Source: Gallionella sp.
GTDB taxonomy: Bacteria > Pseudomonadota > Gammaproteobacteria > Burkholderiales > Gallionellaceae
DNA length: 44,219 nt
Assembly: GCA_003134595.1 (NCBI GenBank)
Contig: PLBS01000068.1
Coordinates: 1 to 44,219, forward strand
Reading direction: 5' to 3'
Shown here: positions 24,009-31,790 of the stretch, piece by piece
Layout of the letters: each line of letters opens with the position of its first letter
How positions within the stretch are numbered: position 1 is the stretch's first letter
Program-made: the position numbers and the translations under genes
Notes under the pieces: model-generated
The model's input: only the letters and a program-made list of their open reading frames with translations
The model's database searches: none
Told to the model about the DNA's origin: nothing

Positions 24009-25322
24009 TCACTTTCCAAGTTCTTCCAGTCGCAACTTGGTCACCTTGCCTGCCACCACTGGCAAACTTTCCATCTTATTGATCGCCGCGTTGACTCGCT
24101 TCTCGCGCGTCTGGTGGGTGAGCATGATCAGGTCGGTCTGGTCTTCGCCTTCGCCGGGTTCTTTCTGGATCACTGCATCGATCGAAATCTGTTCGTCGGC
24201 AAGGATGCGCGTGATGTCGGCCAGCACGCCCGGCTTGTCCTGCACGCGCAGACGCAGGTAGTAGCTGGTGATCACCTCGTCTATCGGCAATATCTTCAGA
24301 TCGGCCATCGCGTTCGGCTGGAACGCCAGATGCGGCACGCGGTGTTCCGGATCGGCGGTGTGCATGCGCGTCACATCCACCAGATCGGCGATCACCGCGC
24401 TGGCGGTGGGTTCTGCCCCTGCGCCCTTGCCGTAATACAGCGTCGCACCCACCGCATCGCCCTGCACCAGCACCGCGTTCATCGCGCCTTCCACGTTGGC
24501 GATCAGGCGCTTGGTTGGAATCAGCGTCGGATGCACGCGCAGCTCGACGCCTTCCGGCGTGCGCTTGGTGATGCCCAGCAGTTTGATGCGGTAGCCCAGT
24601 TGTTCGGCGTATTTGATGTCGATCGCATCCAGCTTCGAAATCCCTTCGATGTACGCCTTATCGAACTGCATCGGGATGCCGAACGCCAGCGCGGACAGTA
24701 TCGTGATCTTGTGCGCCGCATCCACGCCTTCGATGTCGAAGGTCGGATCGGCCTCGGCATAACCAAGACGCTGCGCCTCTTTCAGCACGGTGTCGAAGCT
24801 CAAGCCCTTGTCGCGCATCTCGGATAGGATAAAATTGGTGGTGCCGTTGATGATGCCGGCGATCCATTCGATGCGGTTCGCGGTCAGGCCTTCGCGCAGC
24901 GCCTTGATGATGGGAATGCCGCCCGCCACCGCCGCCTCGAACGCGACCATCACGCCCTTGTCCTGCGCGGCCTTGAATATCTCGTTGCCATGAGTCGCGA
25001 GCAAGGCCTTGTTCGCGGTGACGACATGCTTACCGTTCGCGATCGCTTTCAGCACCAGCTCTTTCGCCACGCCATAGCCACCGATCAGCTCGACAACGAT
25101 GTCAACTTCGGGATCGCTCACCACGGAGAACGCATCATCGGTCAAACGACACGCACCCTTGGTGACTTTTTTCGCCAGCTCCAGATCGCGGTCGGCCACG
25201 ACAGTGATGCGTATCGGGCGACCGGCGCGACGTGTGATTTCTTCCGCGTTGCGCTGCAACACCGTGAAGGTTCCACCGCCGACCGTGCCTATGCCCAGCA
25301 GTCCTACGTTGATTGGTTTCAT
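24009..25322 (-). CDS. hom: Homoserine dehydrogenase with C-terminal ACT domain
   Basis: This 437-residue NAD(P)H enzyme reduces aspartate semialdehyde to homoserine. The Rossmann motif GLLGIGTVGGGT lies at residues 6-17. The catalytic domain contains GIINGTTNFILSEM and YAEADPTFDIEGVDAAHK. A C-terminal ACT domain (about 350-437, YYLRLRVQDKPGVLADITRI) suggests allosteric control by threonine or another amino acid. I start at MKPINVG (25322). The track's longer version reads through a palindromic repeat. alaA lies upstream, and the cupin gene and thrC downstream. Confidence 0.95.
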   Translation of the reverse strand: MKPINVGLLGIGTVGGGTFTVLQRNAEEITRRAGRPIRITVVADRDLELAKKVTKGACRLTDDAFSVVSDPEVDIVVELIGGYGVAKELVLKAIANGKHVVTANKALLATHGNEIFKAAQDKGVMVAFEAAVAGGIPIIKALREGLTANRIEWIAGIINGTTNFILSEMRDKGLSFDTVLKEAQRLGYAEADPTFDIEGVDAAHKITILSALAFGIPMQFDKAYIEGISKLDAIDIKYAEQLGYRIKLLGITKRTPEGVELRVHPTLIPTKRLIANVEGAMNAVLVQGDAVGATLYYGKGAGAEPTASAVIADLVDVTRMHTADPEHRVPHLAFQPNAMADLKILPIDEVITSYYLRLRVQDKPGVLADITRILADEQISIDAVIQKEPGEGEDQTDLIMLTHQTREKRVNAAINKMESLPVVAGKVTKLRLEELGK

Positions 25323-25346
25323 TTTAAAGTTCCTATTCGTTGTTCG

Positions 25347-25398
25347 TAGGTCGGGATTCATCCCGACGCTACCCTGTCGGGATGAATCCCGACCTACA
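25347..25398. repeat. Perfect long palindrome in the alaA-hom gap
   Basis: GTAGGTCGGGATTCATCCCG and CGGGATGAATCCCGACCTAC form a 20-bp perfect inverted repeat around a 12-base loop. It ends just before the alaA stop. It belongs to the GTAGG...CCTAC class of extragenic palindromes; the sequence at 33736-33815 shares the GTAGG/CCTAC ends but is otherwise different. Confidence 0.9.
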
Positions 25399-25402
25399 TG
25401 GG

Positions 25403-26632
25403 TCAATTCGTGCCGTGCTTTTTTCGGTAATTCTCCAGGAACCTGGCGATGCGCGCTATCGCTTCGGTCAGGTCATCGGCATTGGGCAGAAACACCACGC
25501 GGATGTGATCGGGGTGTATCCAGTTGAAACCAGTGCCCTGCACCACCAGCACCTTCTCTGTTTCCAGCAATTCAAGAATGAATTTCTGGTCATCCTTGAT
25601 CGGATAAATCTTCGGGTCGAAGCGTGGGAACAGATACAGCGCGGCTTTCGGCTTGACACAGGTCACGCCGGGAATTTCGGTGAGCAGCTTGTAAGCCAGA
25701 TCACGCTGCTTGCACAAGCGCCCGGTTGGCGCGACCAGATCGTTGATGCTTTGGTAACCGCCCAGCGCGGTCTGGATCGCGAACTGTCCGGGCACGTTGG
25801 AACATAGCCGCATCGAAGCCAGGATGGTCAGGCCGTTGATGTAATCCTGCGCGTGTTTCTTCTCGCCGGACACCACCATCCAGCCGGCGCGGTAACCACA
25901 GGCGCGATAATTTTTCGACAACCCGTTCAACGTCACGAACAGCAGGTCATCGGCCATCGAAGCGATCGAAGTATGCGTCGCGCCGTCGTACAACATCTTG
26001 TCGTAAATCTCGTCGGCGAAAATAATGAGTTCATGTTCGCGCGCAATCTGCACCACTTCGCGCAGCAACTCATCGGAGTACAGCGCCCCGGTCGGATTGT
26101 TCGGATTGATGATGACGATGGCGCGCGTGTTCGGCGTGATCTTGCTGCGCATATTGGCCAGATCCGGCATCCAGCCGGCCTGCTCGTCGCAGATGTAATG
26201 GCGCGGCGTGCCACCGGCCAGCGTGACTGCCGCCGTCCACAGCGGATAGTCGGGGGTGGGGATCAACACTTCGTCGCCGGTGTTGAGCAAGCCCTGCATC
26301 GCCATCACGATGAGTTCCGACGCGCCGTTGCCGATGTAAATGTCTTCCAGCCCCACACCCATGATCTTCTTGGACTGGCAGTAATGCATGATCGCCTTGC
26401 GCGCCGCGAACATGCCTTTGGAATCGGAATAGCCGGACGAATTCGGCAGGTTCAGGATCACATCCTGCTGGATCTCCTCAGGCGCCTCGAAGCCGAACGG
26501 CGCGAGATTGCCGATGTTCAGCTTGATGATGCGCTGGCCTTCTTCCTCCATCTGCTTGGCGCGTTCCATCACCGGTCCGCGGATGTCGTAGCACACGTTG
26601 GAGAGCTTGGTCGATTTTAAAATTGGTTTCAC
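25403..26632 (-). CDS. alaA: Alanine aminotransferase-like class I aminotransferase (AlaA/AlaC type)
   Basis: This is a 409-residue PLP enzyme. It begins MKPILKSTKLSNVCYDIRGP, very like E. coli AlaA. IYIGNGASELIVMAMQGLLN and IINPNNPTGALYSDE are present, and the PLP lysine lies in LNGLSKNYRACGYRAGW (about residue 240). A conserved Arg near the C-terminus (HIRVVFLPN) would bind the substrate carboxylate. The reaction is glutamate plus pyruvate to alanine and 2-oxoglutarate. The start is GTG 26632, because no suitable ATG is nearby. Betaproteobacterial genomes often carry this gene just before hom, so the alaA-hom-thrC order supports the call. AlaC is the main alternative. Confidence 0.87.
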   Translation of the reverse strand: MKPILKSTKLSNVCYDIRGPVMERAKQMEEEGQRIIKLNIGNLAPFGFEAPEEIQQDVILNLPNSSGYSDSKGMFAARKAIMHYCQSKKIMGVGLEDIYIGNGASELIVMAMQGLLNTGDEVLIPTPDYPLWTAAVTLAGGTPRHYICDEQAGWMPDLANMRSKITPNTRAIVIINPNNPTGALYSDELLREVVQIAREHELIIFADEIYDKMLYDGATHTSIASMADDLLFVTLNGLSKNYRACGYRAGWMVVSGEKKHAQDYINGLTILASMRLCSNVPGQFAIQTALGGYQSINDLVAPTGRLCKQRDLAYKLLTEIPGVTCVKPKAALYLFPRFDPKIYPIKDDQKFILELLETEKVLVVQGTGFNWIHPDHIRVVFLPNADDLTEAIARIARFLENYRKKHGTN

Positions 26633-27021
26633 TTTTTATTTACTCAATTCCGGTTTATTTGCCATTCACTCAATCAGCCCAGCCAATAATGTCGGGCCCA
26701 ATAAATCGCGCCTAATCTAACACAGCGCGAAAAGGCACAGCGCGAAAACGCGCGATTTTACCTGTCCGGCCCCGCAGCAGCAAATCCGACCATCCGGGCG
26801 ACAATTTGGCATCGCCGCAAAAGCACACCCGCTTTCAGATAAGTTGCCCCCCTTCCACCGCTGGTTTAACATGCGGCAGCAAGCGCAGATCCAATGTTTT
26901 TCACGAAACATCGCCACACCGAATTAACGCTCGCGATTTTTTTGCCCTGACCGGGCAAGCCGCGCTCGCCGACGCTTAGCTCCAAGCTATTTAAACTCGC
27001 CAATCAGGTGCACTGAACGCC
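26633..27021. other. Divergent promoter region between alaA and the GGDEF-EAL gene
   Basis: These 389 bases have no supportable gene. A short direct repeat (ACAGCGCGAAAAGG followed by ACAGCGCGAAAACG) lies at 26719-26751 and overlaps a small CGCGAAAACGCGCG palindrome. AT-rich tracts occur near 26935. Both flanking genes are divergent, so promoters for both must lie here, but I cannot place them confidently. Confidence 0.5.
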
Positions 27022-29127
27022 ATGGAAATACGCTTTCGCAAATTACCGATAGGCAAAAAACTGCGGGTGATCAACCTGTTGATCGTCAGCCTGGTCACTT
27101 TGCTGACGATATCCAGCATGAGCTTTTTTATGTATGGCTCGTTGCGGCATGACTACCAGAAAAACGCGGCCACCCTATCCGCAATGCTGGCACAAAGCGT
27201 AAATTCCGCCTTGCTGTCCAATGACGCTAAAGCAGCCCAGGGCGCACTCGACGGTTTGCGCACGGTCCGCGATGTATTGCACGCTGAAATATACGACCAA
27301 TCGGGCCATTTGTTCGCCCGCTATGCAAGAGAAAATAATACCTTTAACGCACTCCCCAGCTTCGACCCATCGCAATATGAGAAGACTGCCCACTTCGGCA
27401 GTCTGGCGCTGGATAATGTATCGCCTGTCTTGAGCGTATCTCCCGACAAAAAACAAATCGGCACCATAACTATCAGCATGGACCTGGTTGATGCCCATAC
27501 GCATCTCGTCAACCAGATTGGCGTCCTCCTGCTGGTTGGTCTGCTCAGCTTTATCCTGATCGCCGCCTTACTCACCAAACTGCAAAAAAATATTACGCTG
27601 CCGTTACTCTCCCTGACCAAAGCCATGCACAAAGTCAGTAAAGACGGCGATTTCTCGGCGCGTGCGACGCTCGTCAGTCAGGACGAAATCGGGGAGCTGG
27701 CCAGCGTATTCAATCAAATGCTTGATGAATTATCAAAGCGCGAAAATTCATTGCATCAAGAACTGAAAGAACGTCGCCTTATCGAAGAGAGGCTTTCTGA
27801 AATCGCGCACTTTGACTCTGTCTCCAATCTGCCAAACCGCAACTCATTCAACAGCCAAATCGACAGGGCGCTGATCAACTACAAATATGATCTTGAAAAG
27901 TTCGCACTGATGTTCCTGGATCTGGATAACTTCAAATATGTGAACGACACCTTTGGCCATCACGCCGGAGATTTGCTGATAGCGAGAGTTGCCGAACGGC
28001 TGCGCGGATCGTTGCGCCAGGAAGATTACATCGCGCGCTTGGGCGGAGATGAGTTCGCGATCATCATGTATGACTTTACCGGCATTTCGCAAATCAGTGC
28101 CGTGACCGGAAAAATCCTGGCGGCACTTCAGCAACCGTTCTTTCTCGAAGGTCATGAGGCATTTATCGGCGCATCGATAGGCATCACGATTTGCCCTGAC
28201 AATGGCGAGGATCGCGAGACTCTGCAACGTCAGGCAGACAGCGCGATGTATCATGCCAAGAGTCTGGGCAAGAACACCTTCCAGTTCTACCAGGCCGATT
28301 TGTCTCTCGCCCACAAAAATCGCATCAACATTGAGACGCAATTGCGGCGCTCCCTGGAGCATGACGAAATCGTCGTCTACTATCAGCCTATCGTGGAAAT
28401 CCCCACCGAAAAAATCGTTGGTTTTGAAGCTTTGGCACGCTGGATAAAACAGGATGGCACGATAGTGCAGCCGGATGATTTCATTCCTTTAGCCGAGGAA
28501 ACCGGGCTGATTATCGATATCGGCAGCCACCTGATAACTTCATCGGCGGTGCAAACGGCGGCTTGGGTTAATCGCTTCGGCCAGATCTTCACATCAGTCA
28601 ACTTTTCATCAAGACAATTCAGGCAGGATGACCTCGCAAACGACGTGCTCAAGGCATTGAAAAACGCAGGACTCCAGCCTTGTTATTTTGAAATGGAAAT
28701 TACCGAATCGATACTGATGAACAACTCCAGCGACAGCATGAATATACTGGGTCTGCTGATCGATCAAGGTATGGGTGTCGCGATAGATGATTTCGGGACG
28801 GGTTATTCATCACTCAGTTATCTGACCAGCTTCCCGATCAGTAAAATAAAAATAGACAGAAGCTTCATCGCCAAATTGCCCAACGACAGAAACGCGCTTG
28901 CCGTGGTGACTGCGATTATCGGCTTGGCCAAGTCGCTGAATTTGAAAGTTGTGGCGGAAGGCATAGAAACCGTCGAACAATTCGCTTGTCTGGCAAAGCT
29001 CGGCTGCCAATATGGGCAGGGACATCTGTTCGGCAACCCGCTGCCCGCCGTTGAGGCAACCAAATTGCTTGAGATGCGCAGTAGCCAATCTGCGCTGTCC
29101 AAACAGCACTATCTAGGGAGCCTCTAG
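27022..29127 (+). CDS. Membrane sensor diguanylate cyclase/phosphodiesterase (HAMP-GGDEF-EAL)
   Basis: This 701-residue bifunctional cyclic-di-GMP protein has a first helix at about 16-38, followed by a periplasmic CHASE8-like sensor domain. A second helix (about 163-183, IGVLLLVGLLSFILIAALLT) leads into a HAMP linker. The GGDEF domain (about 255-420) keeps its catalytic signature RLGGDEFAI and an early LDLDNFKYVNDTFGH. The EAL domain (about 435-690) keeps FEALARW, DDFGTGYSSLSYL, KIDRSFI and AEGIETVEQ, so both activities could be intact. The sensed signal is unknown. The final codons run into a GGGAGCCTCTA string identical to the end of the element at 16.1 kb. Confidence 0.92.
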   Translation: MEIRFRKLPIGKKLRVINLLIVSLVTLLTISSMSFFMYGSLRHDYQKNAATLSAMLAQSVNSALLSNDAKAAQGALDGLRTVRDVLHAEIYDQSGHLFARYARENNTFNALPSFDPSQYEKTAHFGSLALDNVSPVLSVSPDKKQIGTITISMDLVDAHTHLVNQIGVLLLVGLLSFILIAALLTKLQKNITLPLLSLTKAMHKVSKDGDFSARATLVSQDEIGELASVFNQMLDELSKRENSLHQELKERRLIEERLSEIAHFDSVSNLPNRNSFNSQIDRALINYKYDLEKFALMFLDLDNFKYVNDTFGHHAGDLLIARVAERLRGSLRQEDYIARLGGDEFAIIMYDFTGISQISAVTGKILAALQQPFFLEGHEAFIGASIGITICPDNGEDRETLQRQADSAMYHAKSLGKNTFQFYQADLSLAHKNRINIETQLRRSLEHDEIVVYYQPIVEIPTEKIVGFEALARWIKQDGTIVQPDDFIPLAEETGLIIDIGSHLITSSAVQTAAWVNRFGQIFTSVNFSSRQFRQDDLANDVLKALKNAGLQPCYFEMEITESILMNNSSDSMNILGLLIDQGMGVAIDDFGTGYSSLSYLTSFPISKIKIDRSFIAKLPNDRNALAVVTAIIGLAKSLNLKVVAEGIETVEQFACLAKLGCQYGQGHLFGNPLPAVEATKLLEMRSSQSALSKQHYLGSL

Positions 29128-29201
29128 CCATTCCGGTTTGACGCGCCTTGCACCCGCCTCTAAACTCATCACCATCTCATGACACGACTCGCGAGGTCAT
29201 T

Positions 29202-29570
29202 TTGAAATTGCATCTGGCCAATCCCGGCGAAACAAAACTGTTCACCGCCCACGCCCCGGATCACGTCATGGTCAGCGGCGAGCGCTATGACCATAGCATC
29301 GTGGTACTTGCAGAAGCAGTGCGCGACGACTGGGCTGTCGCCAGTTTCGACGAACTGAGCGAAGCGCATTTTGACTACTTCCTCGTGCTCAAACCGGACG
29401 TGCTGCTGCTTGGCACCGGCGCGCGGCAACGCTTCCCCCATCCGCGCCTGTATCGCGCACTGACGGATGCGGGTATCGGCGTGGAGTGCATGAATACGCC
29501 TGCAGCTTGCCGCACCTACAACATACTGGTGGCAGAGGATCGCAAGGTGGTCGCGGCGATTCTGTTTTGA
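29202..29570 (+). CDS. Mth938-like (DUF498/NDUFAF3-type) protein
   Basis: This is a 122-residue small protein of the Mth938/DUF498 fold. Conserved features are VMVSGERYDHSIVVL (about 20-35), FDYFLVLKPDVLLLGTGARQ (about 61-80) and the closing GIGVECMNTPAACRTYNILV. Eukaryotic relatives (NDUFAF3) help assemble respiratory complex I; the bacterial role is unclear. I start at TTG 29202, five bases after GAGG, because the track's earlier TTG adds 18 unrelated residues and has no ribosome binding site. It stands alone between the GGDEF-EAL gene and moxR. Confidence 0.85.
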   Translation: MKLHLANPGETKLFTAHAPDHVMVSGERYDHSIVVLAEAVRDDWAVASFDELSEAHFDYFLVLKPDVLLLGTGARQRFPHPRLYRALTDAGIGVECMNTPAACRTYNILVAEDRKVVAAILF

Positions 29571-29572
29571 GA

Positions 29573-29687
29573 GACAACAACCCCTCCCAGCCTCCCCTTA
29601 TCAGGGGAGGAGCCAGCGCTCTGCTCTCCCCCTGACAAGGGGGAGTTGGAGGGGGTTGTTCCACCCAATCAATTTATAGAAATAAAC
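29573..29687. repeat. GC-rich palindromic repeats before moxR
   Basis: Nested CCTCCCCTTATCAGGGGAGG and CTCCCCCTGACAAGGGGGAG palindromes fill most of the gap before moxR. They resemble the block in the glcD-glcE spacer and the insert at 1.35-1.45 kb. They belong to a common short palindrome class and have no coding content. Confidence 0.7.
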
Positions 29688-30605
29688 ATGAGCCAAAGCC
29701 TAAACAACGTCATCCAACAAGCCGAGCAAATCATTCTCGGCAAGCCGCAGCAAATTCGTCTCGCACTGACTTGCCTGCTGGCGCGCGGTCATTTGCTCAT
29801 CGAAGATTTACCCGGAGTCGGCAAGACCACGCTGGCGCAGGTACTTTCGCGCACGCTGGGCTTGCAGTTCCAGCGCATCCAGTTCACCAGCGACCTGCTG
29901 CCCGCCGATATTCTGGGTGTGTCGGTGTACCAACGCGACAGCGGCGAATTCAAATTCCATCCCGGGCCGATATTCGCGCAAATGATTTTGGCCGACGAAG
30001 TGAACCGCGCCACGCCCAAGGCACAGAGCGCTTTGCTGGAAGCGATGGAAGAGCATCAAGTCACCATTGAAGGCGTAACACGCCCTCTGCCCCCGCCGTT
30101 TTTCGTCATCGCCACACAAAACCCGGCACACCAGATCGGCACCTTTCCGCTGCCGGAATCGCAACTGGATCGCTTCCTGATGCGCATCCAGATGGGCTAT
30201 CCCGATGCGCAGGCGGAACGCGGCTTGCTGTCTGGCGTGGACCGGCGCGAAATCATCGCCAAGCTCAGCCCGCAGATGGAAAGAGTGGAACTGCTCGCGC
30301 TGCAAAAACGTGTCAGGGCCGTGTTCGTCTCGCCCGCGCTGCTCGATTACGTGCAAGCCATTCTGCGCCATACACGCGAGGAAGCGCGCTACACGCACGG
30401 CCTGTCGCCGCGCGCCGGACTCGCCCTGCTCTCCGCCGCACGCGCGTGGGCTTTGCTGGATGAACGCGACGCCGTGATTCCGGAAGATGTGCAAGCCGTG
30501 CTGCCCGGCGTAACCAGCCACCGCTTGCAAGCGGTCGGCGAATACTCAAAGCAAAATAGCGATGTGCTGGCGCGTGAATTGATCGAAGCGGTCGCCATAC
30601 CCTAA
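29688..30605 (+). CDS. MoxR-family AAA+ ATPase
   Basis: This 305-residue MoxR chaperone-like ATPase carries Walker A LPGVGKTTLAQVL (about residues 40-52) and Walker B MILADEVNRA (about 100-110). The sensor stretch FFVIATQNPAHQIG follows, with LPESQLDRFLM carrying the arginine finger region. The C-terminal lid domain contains TRSHRL-like residues (GVTSHRLQAVGEY). MoxR proteins work with VWA/DUF58 partners to mature or activate target proteins. The DUF58 and transglutaminase genes follow, the usual companions. ATG 29688 is chosen, because the earlier track start is in repeat DNA. Confidence 0.93.
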   Translation: MSQSLNNVIQQAEQIILGKPQQIRLALTCLLARGHLLIEDLPGVGKTTLAQVLSRTLGLQFQRIQFTSDLLPADILGVSVYQRDSGEFKFHPGPIFAQMILADEVNRATPKAQSALLEAMEEHQVTIEGVTRPLPPPFFVIATQNPAHQIGTFPLPESQLDRFLMRIQMGYPDAQAERGLLSGVDRREIIAKLSPQMERVELLALQKRVRAVFVSPALLDYVQAILRHTREEARYTHGLSPRAGLALLSAARAWALLDERDAVIPEDVQAVLPGVTSHRLQAVGEYSKQNSDVLARELIEAVAIP

Positions 30606-30653
30606 CGGGCATGGCAAGTAGCCACCTCTGATAATGAAACTTGCCATGCCCGT
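30604..30653. repeat. Palindromic intergenic repeat with ACGGGCATGGC arms, copy 2
   Basis: ACGGGCATGGCAAG and CTTGCCATGCCCGT form perfect 14-bp arms around a 22-base loop. The left arm begins inside the moxR TAA stop. Read on the minus strand, it matches copy 1 at 6988-7035 including AGAGGGAACGGGCATGGC and a TTTCATTATCA loop. Confidence 0.82.
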
Positions 30654-30682
30654 TCCCTCTCCTCAATCCTCTGGTGAAACTC

Positions 30683-30733
30683 CTAGCCATCTGACTAACC
30701 CAGCAGAAGACGCTGGGCAAGTCATTGGTTATC
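30683..30733 (-). repeat. 51-nt double-hairpin repeat, unit D
   Basis: The arms are CTAGCCATCTGACTA and AAGTCATTGGTTATC, with inner hairpin ACCCAGC/GCTGGGC (7-bp stem with one G-T pair) and a 7-base loop. It lies in the moxR-DUF58 gap next to the ACGGGCATGGC element and a CCCGCAAGCGGGG palindrome. The same arms occur in units A, B and C with different inner stems. Confidence 0.85.
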
Positions 30734-30809
30734 CCGCAAGCGGGGAGAGCGACGCGAGGGGGGCGGAGCCAGGCAAACGAATCGCTGCGCGATTTTCACG
30801 TTAATAGCT

Positions 30810-31790
30810 GTGCTCGCTGCGCTCAAACAAAAATTCCGCATCTGGCTGTTCCGCCCCAGGATTGAGCACGGCACAATCACGCTCACGCAACGCCGCATCT
30901 TCATCATCCCCACCAAACAAGGTTTCACGCTTGCCTTCGTGCTGGTGCTGATGCTGCTCGGCGACATCAACTACAACTTAAGCCTCGGTTATGTGCTGAC
31001 CTTTGTGCTGACGATGATGGCGGTGATGTCCATGCTGCACGCTTTTCGCAATCTGGCGCACCTTGAGATCCGCGCCGGGCGTGCCGATGCCGTATTCAGC
31101 GGCGAGACTGCGCAATTCATACTGCACTTCAACAATCGCAGCAAGTTGTCGCGTTACCAGCTTTGTCTGGTGAAAACAGGCGAGTCGTTTTGGGCGACCA
31201 GCCCGTCGTCCATATCCTTCGACATTCCCGCACGGCAAGATTGCGAAGTTGCATTTCCGTTACCTGCCGTGCAACGCGGCTGGCTGCAAACGGGTAGATT
31301 GACGCTGTACACCGAATTCCCGCTTGGCCTGTTTTACTCCTGGTCGTATCTGCATTTCGAGACGCGCTGCCTGGTCTATCCCAAACCCTTGAGCGATGCG
31401 CCGCTGCCGTTTGGCAATTCGCCTGATGGCACAGGCAAGCGCAACATCGCCGGGGATGACGACTTCGCCGGACTGCGCAAATACACCGCGGGCGATGCCT
31501 TGCCGCGCATCGCATGGAAGGCCTATGCACGCGGGCAGGGCTTGCAGGTGAAGCAATTTTCCACGCCAGTCGGCGAAGAATTGTGGCTGGATTTTTCCGA
31601 TGCCCCTGATCGCAGCGAAGAAGAAAAATTGGCGCGCATGACCCGCTGGGTGCTGGATGCCGAGGTGCAAGGTTTGCGCTACGGGCTGCGCTTGCCGGAT
31701 GGAGTGTTGCCCAGCAATAATGGCATCGCGCATCGCGATGAATGTCTGCGCCGCCTCGCGCTGTTCGGTTTGAACAGAGAAAACCCATGA
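30810..31790 (+). CDS. DUF58-domain protein
   Basis: This is a 326-residue protein. Two membrane helices near the N-terminus (about residues 34-75, FTLAFVLVLMLLGDINYNLS and YVLTFVLTMMAVMSML) precede a beta-rich domain. The DUF58 signature, DDFAGLRKYTAGDALPRIAW, followed by KAYARGQGLQVKQF, lies near residues 220-255. DUF58 proteins are partners of MoxR ATPases; their target here is unknown. The GTG at 30810 is taken as the start, with a poor ribosome binding site. The stop overlaps the next gene's ATG (ATGA), so the two are coupled. Confidence 0.9.
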   Translation: MLAALKQKFRIWLFRPRIEHGTITLTQRRIFIIPTKQGFTLAFVLVLMLLGDINYNLSLGYVLTFVLTMMAVMSMLHAFRNLAHLEIRAGRADAVFSGETAQFILHFNNRSKLSRYQLCLVKTGESFWATSPSSISFDIPARQDCEVAFPLPAVQRGWLQTGRLTLYTEFPLGLFYSWSYLHFETRCLVYPKPLSDAPLPFGNSPDGTGKRNIAGDDDFAGLRKYTAGDALPRIAWKAYARGQGLQVKQFSTPVGEELWLDFSDAPDRSEEEKLARMTRWVLDAEVQGLRYGLRLPDGVLPSNNGIAHRDECLRRLALFGLNRENP

